Shown here: piece by piece, positions 50,801-59,177 of the stretch
Position numbering within the stretch: the first letter of the stretch is position 1
Layout of the letters: every line of letters starts with the position of its first letter
Assembly: GCA_964480525.1 (NCBI GenBank)
Contig: CAYZOV010000008.1
Span: 1-64,000 of the forward strand
Direction: 5' to 3'
Origin: JAAZZIT01 sp964480525
Lineage (GTDB): Bacteria > Bacillota > Clostridia > Oscillospirales > Ruminococcaceae
DNA: 64,000 nucleotides
Notes under the pieces: generated by a model
Databases searched by the model: none
The model's input: the letters and a program-made list of their open reading frames with translations, nothing else
Told to the model about the DNA's origin: nothing
Position numbers and translations under genes: made by a program

Positions 50801-51064
50801 TTGAAAAATAACAAACTTTATTACGGAACAAACACCAACTTAGGCGTTAAATTCGCCATGCTTCTGGCTTCACTTTTGATGGCTTGTCTTTTCAGCAAAA
50901 AAAGTTCAAAAAAGAAGAAAAATGGCGTTTTTTATCGCACCGCAAAAAATTACAACAGCCTGAACGGTCTGGCAAACGCATTTTATTTAAACAAATTAAA
51001 AAAGCAAACCAATCCCGACGACTTCCCCGTGAAAATGGAAACCGCCGAAATTATCGACATTTAG
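50801..51064 (+). CDS. Small basic single-pass membrane protein, unrecognised
   Basis: The open frame begins at 50699, but the promoter places the transcript start near 50779. The likely start is TTG at 50801 (or GTG at 50792) behind AAAGG. The resulting protein of about 87 residues (LKNNKLYYGTNTNLG...) has one helix (VKFAMLLASLLMACLF), a strongly basic patch KKSSKKKK directly after it, and a polar tail. I recognise no family. Two tightly linked downstream genes suggest a common membrane-associated role. Confidence 0.6.
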   Translation: MKNNKLYYGTNTNLGVKFAMLLASLLMACLFSKKSSKKKKNGVFYRTAKNYNSLNGLANAFYLNKLKKQTNPDDFPVKMETAEIIDI

Positions 51065-51073
51065 GGTGATTTT

Positions 51074-51406
51074 ATGCGAAAATATCTGACGGACTATCGA
51101 AATTACATATCCGAAATTTTAGAAAAAGAAAATGCCGACTGGGAGAAAATTTCGGCTGAACATCTGGTTAAAATACAGTTTTTTCAGCACGAAAGAATCG
51201 TTCATCTGCTTGTTCTGATACTGTTTGCTCTGATGACCCTTGCGACAATTATTGCTTTTGTTATTACGAAAAACATGGGACTTTTGGCGTTAAGTGTACT
51301 GTTTATTGTACTGTTAATTCCGTACATAAGGCACTATTATTTCCTTGAAAACCAAACACAGGAACTTTACAAAGATTACGACAAAATTCTGGAGAAAACA
51401 AGATGA
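51074..51406 (+). CDS. Small membrane protein with two helices, unrecognised
   Basis: A 110-residue protein: an N-terminal amphipathic charged region (about 1-40), two adjacent helices (about 44-65 and 70-86, LLVLILFALMTLATIIAF, LLALSVLFIVLLIPYI) and a charged C-terminal segment likely helical (YYFLENQTQELYKDYDKILEK). It overlaps the flavin-reductase-like gene by four bases (ATGA), indicating coupling. No named family recognised. Confidence 0.8.
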   Translation: MRKYLTDYRNYISEILEKENADWEKISAEHLVKIQFFQHERIVHLLVLILFALMTLATIIAFVITKNMGLLALSVLFIVLLIPYIRHYYFLENQTQELYKDYDKILEKTR

Positions 51407-52002
51407 ATTACACCAAAGAAAAATGGAAAGGCGCAGCCTTGTTGGCACCCGTTCCGCCAACGCTGGTTACTTGCAAGTGGGGCGACGTGCAAAACGTTCT
51501 GACCGTTGCGTGGACGGGGACATTGAACACCATACCCCCAAAGACCTATATTTCGGTTCGTCCGGAGCGTTTTTCATATAATTTAATCAAGCAAAGCGGG
51601 GTTTTTGCCATAAATTTAACCCCAAAAAATCTGGTGAAAGCCTGTGATTTTTGCGGTGTTAAAAGCGGTTTTAACACCGACAAATTCGCAAAATGCAACC
51701 TTTTAACCCAACCCGCAAACGAAATTGACGTTCCGATTTTAGCCCAATGCCCTGTGAACATTGAGTGCAAAGTTTGCGACGTTATCGACTTGGGAAGTCA
51801 CCATATGTTCGTTGCGGACATTGTTGCGGTTGACGTGGGGCGTGAACTTTTGGACGAAAAAGGGCGGTTGCAATTGGAAAAAGCCGACCTTGTTGCATAT
51901 GCTCACGGCGAATATTTCGCTCTGGGGGAAAAACTGGGAAGCTTCGGCTATTCGGTGCGAAAGAAAAAGCCTAAAAAATCACGAAAAGCCAAAAAATCTT
52001 AG
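51403..52002 (+). CDS. Flavin-reductase-family FMN-binding split-barrel protein
   Basis: The 199-residue protein matches the flavin reductase/DIM6-NTAB family: PPTLVTCKWGDVQNVLTVAWTGTLNTIPP in short conserved blocks, SVRPERFSYNLIKQSGVFAINLT, CDFCGVKSGFNTDKF, and HHMFVADIVAV. FMN binding is expected; the partner is unknown. The last 14 residues are an unusual basic tail (KKKPKKSRKAKKS). Translation is coupled to the preceding membrane protein gene. Confidence 0.9.
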   Translation: MNYTKEKWKGAALLAPVPPTLVTCKWGDVQNVLTVAWTGTLNTIPPKTYISVRPERFSYNLIKQSGVFAINLTPKNLVKACDFCGVKSGFNTDKFAKCNLLTQPANEIDVPILAQCPVNIECKVCDVIDLGSHHMFVADIVAVDVGRELLDEKGRLQLEKADLVAYAHGEYFALGEKLGSFGYSVRKKKPKKSRKAKKS

Positions 52003-52010
52003 CATAAAAA

Positions 52011-52047
52011 AACAGCTCTGCTTTTTAAAAACAGAGCTGTTTTTTTA
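52011..52047. terminator. Bidirectional terminator
   Basis: Stem ACAGCTCTG/CAGAGCTGT with a T run on the plus side and A run on the other; separates convergent units. Confidence 0.87.
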
Positions 52048-52374
52048 TTTTTTGTTTGAATACGGGTTTTTGTTTTCCGAAATTTTCGGCTTGTTTTGCC
52101 CCACGGAATAGGGGTTTTTGTTTTCTTTAACGTCAACTTTTCCGCTGTCAAGTCCTGACAAAAAGAACAAAAACAACGTCATCAAAAGCGCAGGCAAAAC
52201 CCAGATTAACAAACTTAACCAAAACAACCACATTGGTGCGTTGATTGTAAAATGCAACACCAAAACCACTATTGCAACAATTAAAAATTCATAATTCCAC
52301 AACAAATTCAGCACCAGACTTATTACAAAGCTTGAACCGTCCGAATTTCGTTTGAGTTTGGATTTTGTCAACAC
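52045..52374 (-). CDS. Small two-helix membrane protein at the end of the SPFH/TPM operon, unrecognised
   Basis: A 109-residue protein with two long helices (about 16-45 LVLNLLWNYEFLIVAIVVLVL and 50-73 MWLFWLSLLIWVLPALLMTL) and a polar tail with the near-repeat KNPYSVGQNKPKISENKNPYSNKK (read in two parts, KNPYS twice). GTG start (52372-52374) with GGAGG 8 nt upstream, 17 bp after the TPM gene. It is not part of the known ydj set as far as I recall. Confidence 0.78.
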   Translation of the reverse strand: MLTKSKLKRNSDGSSFVISLVLNLLWNYEFLIVAIVVLVLHFTINAPMWLFWLSLLIWVLPALLMTLFLFFLSGLDSGKVDVKENKNPYSVGQNKPKISENKNPYSNKK

Positions 52375-52391
52375 AAAAACACCCTCCGAAT

Positions 52392-53153
52392 CTAGAATTT
52401 TCCTCCACGACTGCCACCGCTGTGACCGCCGCCGCTGCGACCGCCACCACCGCCTGACGAACTGCTCTGGCGTTTAACTTTGGTGACATTTTTGTACAGG
52501 AACAAGTCGTTTGAAGTTGTTAAATCAAAGCTACCTTTTTTGACATAATTGTTTGCCGAGCGTTCGGTTTTAACGCTTTTAAGCTGGGATTTCAGGCACA
52601 AGCACACCACAAGGGCTATCACCACGCCGATTATTAAAAATATTCCAATCATTTTTACTCTCGCAAAAATTCTGTTGGAGCCTGCGTCGGGAATTATTTC
52701 GTCGCAATATTCAGCATACGTTATGCAAGCCCCGTAAAAATCGTCATCTTTAAGCTTTTCAACAACCTTATCTTCGATTAAATCAAAATTAAAACTGTCA
52801 AAAGCGTACTCGCACTCACCCTTTGTGATAAACCAATAATCTCTGCTATCAACGGCAATAAGCAGTAAAACTCCGTCCTCACCGTCTGTTTCGTCTAAAT
52901 ATTCTTCAATCACTTCAAAGGCGTATTCTTCCACATCGCCGTAAACTTTGCTTTCAATACGGATTATAACGTCGCTGTCGTACTTGTCGCTGACTTCTTG
53001 AAGTTTTTCGCTGATTTCGTCAAATTCTTCTTTGGTAAAATACCCGTCGTCGCCGTAATTATCCACCAAAAGGGGAACTTCGTCGGCATTGGCGGTTACA
53101 CAAAAACAACTTACACAAAAAATCGTCAGAAAAAGTGATACTAATTTTTTCAC
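52392..53153 (-). CDS. TPM-domain (YgcG/YdjH-like) membrane protein
   Basis: The 253-residue protein has a signal peptide (KKLVSLFLTIFCVSCFCVTANA), a TPM domain (about 25-150: VDNYGDDGYFTKEEFDEISE, DVIIRIESKVYG, DGVLLLIAVDSRDYW), a membrane helix (about 170-190), a cytoplasmic segment and a Gly/Ser-rich C-terminus (SSSGGGGGRSGGGHSGG). TPM proteins of this form accompany YdjI and YdjG in Bacillus. GTG start (53151-53153) with GGGGG. Function in membrane stress is inferred from context. Confidence 0.9.
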   Translation of the reverse strand: MKKLVSLFLTIFCVSCFCVTANADEVPLLVDNYGDDGYFTKEEFDEISEKLQEVSDKYDSDVIIRIESKVYGDVEEYAFEVIEEYLDETDGEDGVLLLIAVDSRDYWFITKGECEYAFDSFNFDLIEDKVVEKLKDDDFYGACITYAEYCDEIIPDAGSNRIFARVKMIGIFLIIGVVIALVVCLCLKSQLKSVKTERSANNYVKKGSFDLTTSNDLFLYKNVTKVKRQSSSSGGGGGRSGGGHSGGSRGGKF

Positions 53154-53165
53154 ATCAGCACCCCC

Positions 53166-54236
53166 TTAAAACAAGAACGAAATAAGCGTCGCTAACGCCG
53201 TAAATCCCACGGAAATTCCCGCAAACCATCTTGCGAAAGCGCCCTTGTCCATTGGCAGATTTCCCACAAATTTGCCCGTTTGACCGTTCATGGCAAACAT
53301 ATATTTTTCGCCCTTATAGGTGGTGTTCAGAATCCACACCGGCAAAAGTGCGTACTTAATTCTGCCCTTGTTAATTTTCACAGCGCTGTTTTCTTCAACA
53401 ACCGTCGTAAATCCCTGAACGGTTTTTCTGAAAGCTTCCTCGGTACTTGACTTAACTCGCTTGTTTGCTCTGGTTTCCGAAGCGGTGCTGTCCACGTCGT
53501 ATTTATCAGCCAAATAACCCGACAAATAAGCCGACTGGAAGTCCACCATTTCGTTATAATTATAAGGCTCTATGGAATCCATCAAATCATCGGGCATTTT
53601 GGTCGAACCGTCCACGGGAACCTTTTCAAAACCGATTTTTCCCGCACGGGTAATGTGATAATGGCTTGTTTCGGTGTAATCGTAACTTCCGCTTGACCAA
53701 CGTCTGACCTTTGTCGCCTTATAGGAAATATGTGCGTCGGCGTCGCAGTCAAAAAGCCAAAACGGAACGTAAATTCCCTTAATTTCCTTAATGTGAGCCT
53801 CGCTCTTAAAAGCCTTAGGCAACAGAATTTTGCCCTTTAAATGCTCCTGAAATTTCTTTTCGGCTGATTCTTTGTTGTGTTTAAACGGAATAACCCAGTC
53901 AGGTTTCATCATTCCCGCAAGAGATTCTATCATCACCACAGGGTTGTCGCAATACGGACATCTTGTTGCCGCCGTGGTTTTTTCCGTAATAATCTGACCC
54001 CGACAGGATTCACATATGTACGCCACCATTCCCTCGGGAACGTCCCAGTTTTCGGGCTTTTCTTCGTCCCATTTAAGGTCGTCAACAAGTTCCGTTTTCA
54101 AAACGTTGTCATAATTTTTCAGCGTTTCCGTTTCAAATTCGGTGTCGCAATAAGGACATTTCATTTTCTGAATATCGCTGTTAAATGTCAGTTCTCCGTT
54201 ACAGCAGGGGCATTTGTATTCAAGCAAAGTCGCCAT
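53166..54236 (-). CDS. Double zinc-ribbon membrane protein (YdjG-like)
   Basis: About 356 residues. Two N-terminal zinc ribbons: CPCCNG...CPYCD (about 9-30) and CESCRG...CPYCD (about 75-98). A central region of about 200 residues follows, then two closely spaced C-terminal helices (about 300-320, 330-356). Matches the TFIIB-type zinc-ribbon partners of SPFH proteins (B. subtilis YdjG). SD GAGGTGA is best spaced to the second ATG (54234-54236). Sits between the SPFH gene and the TPM gene. Confidence 0.88.
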   Translation of the reverse strand: MATLLEYKCPCCNGELTFNSDIQKMKCPYCDTEFETETLKNYDNVLKTELVDDLKWDEEKPENWDVPEGMVAYICESCRGQIITEKTTAATRCPYCDNPVVMIESLAGMMKPDWVIPFKHNKESAEKKFQEHLKGKILLPKAFKSEAHIKEIKGIYVPFWLFDCDADAHISYKATKVRRWSSGSYDYTETSHYHITRAGKIGFEKVPVDGSTKMPDDLMDSIEPYNYNEMVDFQSAYLSGYLADKYDVDSTASETRANKRVKSSTEEAFRKTVQGFTTVVEENSAVKINKGRIKYALLPVWILNTTYKGEKYMFAMNGQTGKFVGNLPMDKGAFARWFAGISVGFTALATLISFLF

Positions 54237-54275
54237 AGTCATTCACCTCGTTTTCAAATTTTTAAAAGGTTAAAA

Positions 54276-54305
54276 TTTCAGCGTGAAAACCACTTCACGC
54301 TGAAA
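54276..54305 (-). terminator. Leaky terminator or attenuator between the SPFH and YdjG-like genes
   Basis: A perfect 12-bp stem TTTCAGCGTGAA/TTCACGCTGAAA. The minus-strand tail is only moderately T-rich (ATTTTAA), so partial read-through is likely and would set a higher level for the SPFH gene. Confidence 0.6.
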
Positions 54306-54357
54306 AAAACTGTTAAATTTTAACTTAAAATTTTCGCAAAACAGCGCCCACGCCGTA

Positions 54358-55773
54358 TTACTTAATATCGTTTTCGTCGAAAATGTCGCCACATTCAGGG
54401 CAGAACTTCGGCGGGTTGTGTGGGTCCTCCGGTTCCCAACCGCACTTGTCGCACTGGTATGTCGGAACGCCCGCAGGTTTTGCTTTTCCGCAATTCGGAC
54501 AGAATTTGCCCATATTTACTGCACCGCAAGAACATTCCCAACCTTTTTCCGCAGGTTTTGTTGCTCCGCAATTTGTGCAGAAGTTTCCGCTGTTTTCAGC
54601 TCCGCAACTGCATTTCCATGCGCCTGCCTGCGGTTTCGGTTCAGGTTTTGCTTTTCCGCAATTTGTACAGAATTTGCCCTGACTTGTTGCGCCACATTGA
54701 CAAGTCCAGCCGTCCGCTTGTGCTTGAGCCTGTGTCTGTGCTTGAGCCTTTTGCTGTTCGCCCATAGCATAAAGATTTGAAACGTTCATGCCGTTGTTTG
54801 AGCCACCAACGTTCTGAGCAAATCCCATGCCCATAAATCCCGTCATAGCCCCTGCCGAGTTTTTCGCAGCGTCCTGCATAGCCTGACCCTGAGCCTGAAC
54901 AAGGTGTGCCGCACCCATTGAAGCGTTCTGGAACACAGCGGTTTTCTGCAAGGTCTTAATCATTTCTCTATCTTCTTCCGGAATGGTTATAGACTTAAAC
55001 GAGATTTTTTCAAGTTCGATACCTCTCTTGTCGCCCCATTCTTCTTTAAGAATAGATTTAAGGCTATCTCTGATTTCGGTATTTTTTGAATTAAGCTGGT
55101 TAGGTCTGATTTCAAGGTTTGAAATTTCCGCAAAAGCCATTCCCAAGTGGCTTAAAAGGTCAGCCTTTAAGTCAGCCGTAATAGTTTCTTTTTTATAATC
55201 TTGCGTAACATTTCCGCACACGTTTGTATAGAAAAGCAACGGGTCTGTAATCTTGTATGTGTACATACCGTTACAGCTAAGAGATACGTCCACGTCAAGA
55301 CCGATTTTTGAATCAACCACTCTGAACGGAATCGGTTCAGGCGTTCCGAAAAGGTTTCCCGTAATTTCCTTTGTGTTAAAATAATAAACACGCTGGTCTG
55401 TGCCTGTGTCACCGCCGTATGTAAAACGTTTTCCGATTGATTTAAAGGTGTCAAGAATACCTTTTCCCAATCCGCCTGTAAAAATAGACGGTTCTGTAGA
55501 CGAATCATATGTAAATTTACCCGGTTCGGCGCACACTTCAACAACTTTGCCGTTTTCAACGATAATCATACATTGACCGTCAGCCACGGCGATACCCGAC
55601 CCATTAGAAATAATGTTGTCGTTGCCTTTTGTGTTCTGGCTTCGTGACGTAGTTTGTTTTTGTCCTCTTGTTACGAGAACATCTGCCGCAATTGAATCGC
55701 AATAGAAAAATTCTTTCCATTGGTCTGCCATAACTCCGCCTGCCGCACCTGTTAATGCTCTAATAAGTCCCAT
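54358..55773 (-). CDS. SPFH-domain protein with C-terminal zinc ribbons (YdjI-like)
   Basis: About 471 residues. An N-terminal SPFH/virion-core-like region (about 5-300) contains QWKEFFYCDSIAADVLVTRGQK and LEKISFKSITIPEEDREMIK. A Gln/Ala-rich stretch (QAQGQAMQDAA..., EQQKAQAQTQAQAQAD) follows, then four zinc ribbons: CQCGATSQGKFCTNCG, CSCGAENSGNFCTNCG, CSCGAVNMGKFCPNCG and CDKCGWEP...CPECG. The frame begins upstream at a TTG (55794), but AAAGGGG is 9 nt before the ATG at 55771-55773 (MGLIRALTG). Such proteins localise to membranes; no helix is obvious. Confidence 0.92.
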   Translation of the reverse strand: MGLIRALTGAAGGVMADQWKEFFYCDSIAADVLVTRGQKQTTSRSQNTKGNDNIISNGSGIAVADGQCMIIVENGKVVEVCAEPGKFTYDSSTEPSIFTGGLGKGILDTFKSIGKRFTYGGDTGTDQRVYYFNTKEITGNLFGTPEPIPFRVVDSKIGLDVDVSLSCNGMYTYKITDPLLFYTNVCGNVTQDYKKETITADLKADLLSHLGMAFAEISNLEIRPNQLNSKNTEIRDSLKSILKEEWGDKRGIELEKISFKSITIPEEDREMIKTLQKTAVFQNASMGAAHLVQAQGQAMQDAAKNSAGAMTGFMGMGFAQNVGGSNNGMNVSNLYAMGEQQKAQAQTQAQAQADGWTCQCGATSQGKFCTNCGKAKPEPKPQAGAWKCSCGAENSGNFCTNCGATKPAEKGWECSCGAVNMGKFCPNCGKAKPAGVPTYQCDKCGWEPEDPHNPPKFCPECGDIFDENDIK

Positions 55774-55845
55774 TTTAAATAACCCCTTTCGCAAGTTAAA
55801 TTATTTTATTTAATCGGTTACAAAACCGCAAACATCTTCACGCTT

Positions 55846-55874
55846 ATTGTATCATATTTTTACAGAATAGTCAA
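55846..55874 (-). promoter_or_regulatory. Promoter for the SPFH operon
   Basis: Minus strand TTGACT (55869-55874), 17 bp, TACAAT (55846-55851). A small inverted repeat CGGTT/AACCG lies in the leader (55815-55828). Confidence 0.72.
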
Positions 55875-55899
55875 TAATTTTTCCGTAAAAACTTCACAA

Positions 55900-56580
55900 T
55901 TATTTTTGTTGAATTTTAACAATTTCCAAAACTTCGCCCTCAACCCTAAAAGAAATTTCAAACCCACCGAAAGGCATAACGTAAATTCTGTCGTCGTTTT
56001 GGTACGCAGGGCGTGGGTCTTGGGACAAAACCTGAAACAGTCCGTCACGTTTGCTTTTAGGAAAAATCTCCAGAATTTCCCCGTCGCACTTAATTTTAAG
56101 ACCGCCTTTTGCGGACGCAAGGGCGAATCCGTTGGTTGCGTCAGGTTTTGAATCGCAATAGCGAAGATAAGGTTTTATATCCAAAATTTCGGTGCCGTTC
56201 ATAATATCCGCCCCCGACACCACCAGAACCGTCCCTCGGTTGGGGTCGGCAACCGTTTTTTCAAGCTTAACGCAGGTCATACAAACAGGATTCGGGCGAA
56301 AAGGCGACCGTGTGGCAAACACACCCATGTGCGTGTTTCCCCCAAGTTTCGGCGGGCGAACGGTGGGGCTGAACTTTTGGCTGTGGCAACTTCGGGCATA
56401 CCACAAAATCCACAAATGAGAATAATTTTCTATCCCTCTCAGAGCGTCGGGATTTCTGAATTTTTTCTCAAAAACAATCTCCGACAAAATTTCGGTTGAA
56501 ATTCCGCCCTGACGTGGGATTCCAAATTTTGTGGAAAAATCGTTATAAATTTTTGCAATAGGTTTAAAAACAACGTCCAT
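55900..56580 (-). CDS. trmO: tRNA (t6A37)-methyltransferase TrmO (TsaA/YaeB family)
   Basis: A 226-residue SAM-dependent enzyme that N6-methylates t6A37 in tRNA-Thr. The family signature MGVFATRSPFRPNPVCM (around 84-100) and IENYSHLWILWYA and DIKPYLRYCD are clear. Full length. SD GGAGG 4 nt before ATG. It lies between the ddh terminator and the SPFH operon, with no obvious promoter of its own; read-through from ddh is possible. Confidence 0.93.
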   Translation of the reverse strand: MDVVFKPIAKIYNDFSTKFGIPRQGGISTEILSEIVFEKKFRNPDALRGIENYSHLWILWYARSCHSQKFSPTVRPPKLGGNTHMGVFATRSPFRPNPVCMTCVKLEKTVADPNRGTVLVVSGADIMNGTEILDIKPYLRYCDSKPDATNGFALASAKGGLKIKCDGEILEIFPKSKRDGLFQVLSQDPRPAYQNDDRIYVMPFGGFEISFRVEGEVLEIVKIQQK

Positions 56581-56624
56581 TTTTCCTCCTAAAAAAACCG
56601 TTTACGGGCAAATTTTATATCAAA

Positions 56625-56660
56625 AAAGCCGTCGACCTAAAAAACAAAGTCGACAGCTTT
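56625..56660 (-). terminator. Terminator of ddh
   Basis: Stem AAAGC-GTCGAC/GTCGAC-GCTTT with a 12-nt A-rich loop; T run on the minus strand. Confidence 0.8.
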
Positions 56661-56673
56661 CGGTGTGTTTTGA

Positions 56674-57660
56674 TTAAAGCAGATTCTTTCTCATTTCTTC
56701 CGGCGAAAGTGTGCTTAGATATGCAGGCGCAATATCAAAAACCGTCTTGCAACCCACAACTCCCTCGTTTTTAAGTCTGCTTGCGGCACGGGCAAACGCC
56801 ACAATTACGCAAGCGGTAAATTCAGGGTTTGAATCAAGTTTGAGGTTGTATTCAATAACATGAGTGTTTTCGCCGTTCCAACCTGTTTTGCCTGTTCTGA
56901 TTACAAAACCGCCGTGCGGAATTCCGCTGTGATTCTTTTCAAGTTCTTCCTCGGTAATAAAATGCACCGTTGTTTCGTAATCCGCAAAATAGTTTGGCAT
57001 TTCCTTGATTTCTTTTTCGATTCTGTCAAGGTCTGCACCCTCTTCGGCAACGACAAAACAATCTCTCAAATGTTTTTGGCGTGTTGTCAATTCAGGCATT
57101 GAACCGCTTCGTACAGCTTCAAGAGCCGAACCGATAGGAATAGTATACTGTTTTGCGTTTTTTACTCCCTCAATACGTCTGATAGCGTCCGAATGCCCCT
57201 GGCTGACGCCTTTGCCCCAAAACGTATAATCTTTTCCCTGTGGCAGAATTGCGTTTGCGTAAAGTCTGTTCAAAGAGAACATTCCCGGGTCCCAACCGCA
57301 GGAAATAACAGCCACGTTGCCGTTTTCCTTAGCCACCTTGTCAACGTTTGCAAAATGTTCGGGAATTTTTGCGTGAGTATCAAAACTGTCGATAACCGTA
57401 AAATATTTTGCATATTCAACCGTCTGTTTCGGCAAATCCGTAGCCGAACCGCCGCAAAGAATCAACACATCTATTTGGTCTTTCATCTTAAAAGCTTCGT
57501 CAACGTGCAAAACCTTTACGCCTTTTGTCAAAATGTTTACATTTTCAGGGTTTCGTCTTGTAAAAACCGCAACAAGTTCCATATCGTCGTTTTGCTTAAT
57601 TGCGCACTCGATACCTCTGCCCAGATTTCCGTAACCCATAATTCCGATTTTGATGGTCAT
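56674..57660 (-). CDS. ddh: meso-Diaminopimelate D-dehydrogenase
   Basis: A 328-residue NADPH enzyme forming meso-DAP directly from tetrahydrodipicolinate, the one-step route to lysine and peptidoglycan. Rossmann motif IGIMGYGNLGRGIE at residues 5-18, AVFTRRNP, CGGSATDLP, SCGWDPGMFSLNRLYA, TFWGKGVSQGHSDAIRRI and HGGFVIRTGKTG are diagnostic. Full length. Promoter 50 bp upstream; terminator downstream. Confidence 0.97.
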   Translation of the reverse strand: MTIKIGIMGYGNLGRGIECAIKQNDDMELVAVFTRRNPENVNILTKGVKVLHVDEAFKMKDQIDVLILCGGSATDLPKQTVEYAKYFTVIDSFDTHAKIPEHFANVDKVAKENGNVAVISCGWDPGMFSLNRLYANAILPQGKDYTFWGKGVSQGHSDAIRRIEGVKNAKQYTIPIGSALEAVRSGSMPELTTRQKHLRDCFVVAEEGADLDRIEKEIKEMPNYFADYETTVHFITEEELEKNHSGIPHGGFVIRTGKTGWNGENTHVIEYNLKLDSNPEFTACVIVAFARAASRLKNEGVVGCKTVFDIAPAYLSTLSPEEMRKNLL

Positions 57661-57709
57661 ATATATTCCCGCTTTCGTAAAAAATTTAGCCTGAACTAAC
57701 TATAACTAA

Positions 57710-57738
57710 AGTATACCACATCTTTTTTTATTTTTCAA
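57710..57738 (-). promoter_or_regulatory. Promoter for ddh
   Basis: Minus strand TTGAAA (57733-57738), 17 bp, TATACT (57710-57715) with extended TGTGG. Confidence 0.75.
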
Positions 57739-57882
57739 TATTTCAAAACCGATTTTTCCATAAGTCTGAAAATTTTATAATTTATGAAAAATTTCAAGGC
57801 ACATCACCTTTGATTTTTGGAGAAATTTCATAAACGAATTTCAGTAAAAGCTCCAAAGCTCCTCGATTTTAACTAAAACGCT

Positions 57883-57923
57883 TAAAATTTTGCAAGCCAA
57901 AAGAATAAAACTTGCAAATTTTA
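57883..57923 (-). terminator. Possible weak terminator after proA
   Basis: Inverted arms AAAATTTTGCAAG/CTTGCAAATTTT flank a 14-nt loop. A T-rich tail follows on the minus strand, but the stem is mostly A-T. The rest of the 266-bp gap up to the ddh promoter holds nothing I can identify. Confidence 0.45.
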
Positions 57924-57926
57924 CAT

Positions 57927-59174
57927 TTATCTAATCTGTCCGTTTCCGTTAATCAGATACTTAATCGTGGTGAGTTCTCTAAGACCCATAGGACCTCTTG
58001 CGTGGAGCTTTTGTGTGGAAATTCCTATTTCCGCACCCAGACCGAATTCTTCGCCGTCTGTAAATCTCGTAGAGCAGTTTACATAAACAGCCGCCGAATC
58101 GATTTTGCTCTGGAACTTTTCGGCATTTTCCAAATCTCTTGTTACAATGCACTCGCTGTGACCTGTTGAATATTTTGCGATATGTTCAATGGCTTCGTCA
58201 ACGTCGTTTACAACCTTAACCGAAATAATATAATCCAAAAATTCCGTGTTATAATCGTCCTCTGTCGCCAAAACAACGCAGTCGCCCAAAATTTTTGCGG
58301 TTTCCTCACAGCCACGGATTTCCACGTTATGTTCGTCAAGTTTCGCTTTCATCATCGGCAAAAATTCCTTTGCGACGCTCTTATGTACAAGACAGCTTTC
58401 CAAAGCGTTGCACACCGACGGACGCTGAGTTTTTCCGTTGTTTGTAATGTTCACCGCCATTTCAAGGTCTGCCGTTTCGTCAACGTAAATGTGACAGTTT
58501 CCCGTGCCTGTTTCGATTACGGGAACGGTTGCGTTTGCGATTACGGACTTAATAAGACCTGCACCGCCCCTCGGAATAAGCACGTCAACATAGCCGTTCG
58601 CTTTCATAAGCTGGGTTGCAACATCTCTTGACGTGTCCTCAACAAGCTGGATAATATCAGGGTTAAAGCCCACATTTGAAATTGCCTTTCGCATAACCTC
58701 AACAAGCTTTTTGTTTGAATTAAACGCTTCTTTACCGCCACGCAAAATTACTGCGTTTCCGCTTTTCAAGCACAACGCACCTGCGTCCACCGTAACATTA
58801 GGTCTTGCTTCGTAAATTATAGCAATAACCCCCATAGGCACTCTAACCTTTGTGATTTTCATTCCGTTTGGTCTGACCGAACCGCCGTCGATTTCGCCCA
58901 CAGGGTCTTGAAGTTTCGTCAGATTTTCGCAAGCGTTCGCCATAGCGTTAATTCTTTTTTCGTCAAGAGCAAGTCTGTCCTGCATTGAAACGGACATTCC
59001 CGCATTTTTAGCATTGTTAAGGTCAACAGCGTTTGCCGACAAAATTTCTTCCGTACATTCTCTAAGCTGTTTTGCGATTTCAAGCAAAATATCGTTTTTA
59101 TATTTGGTCGAAGCCGTGCCAATCTGCGTCTTAGCCGCCTTTGCGTTTGTTCCCAATCTTTCTACATACGTCAT
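57927..59174 (-). CDS. proA: Glutamate-5-semialdehyde dehydrogenase (gamma-glutamyl phosphate reductase)
   Basis: The 415-residue NADPH enzyme is the second step of proline synthesis. Motifs: VPMGVIAIIYEARPNVTVDAGALCLKSGNA (in successive blocks), VIPRGGAGLI, GTGNCHIYVDE, NGKTQRPSVCNALE with catalytic Cys (near 256), and the C-terminal RGPMGLRELTTIKYLI. It starts 3 bp after proB and is the last gene of the operon. SD GGGAGGA. Confidence 0.97.
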   Translation of the reverse strand: MTYVERLGTNAKAAKTQIGTASTKYKNDILLEIAKQLRECTEEILSANAVDLNNAKNAGMSVSMQDRLALDEKRINAMANACENLTKLQDPVGEIDGGSVRPNGMKITKVRVPMGVIAIIYEARPNVTVDAGALCLKSGNAVILRGGKEAFNSNKKLVEVMRKAISNVGFNPDIIQLVEDTSRDVATQLMKANGYVDVLIPRGGAGLIKSVIANATVPVIETGTGNCHIYVDETADLEMAVNITNNGKTQRPSVCNALESCLVHKSVAKEFLPMMKAKLDEHNVEIRGCEETAKILGDCVVLATEDDYNTEFLDYIISVKVVNDVDEAIEHIAKYSTGHSECIVTRDLENAEKFQSKIDSAAVYVNCSTRFTDGEEFGLGAEIGISTQKLHARGPMGLRELTTIKYLINGNGQIR

Positions 59175-59177
59175 TTT

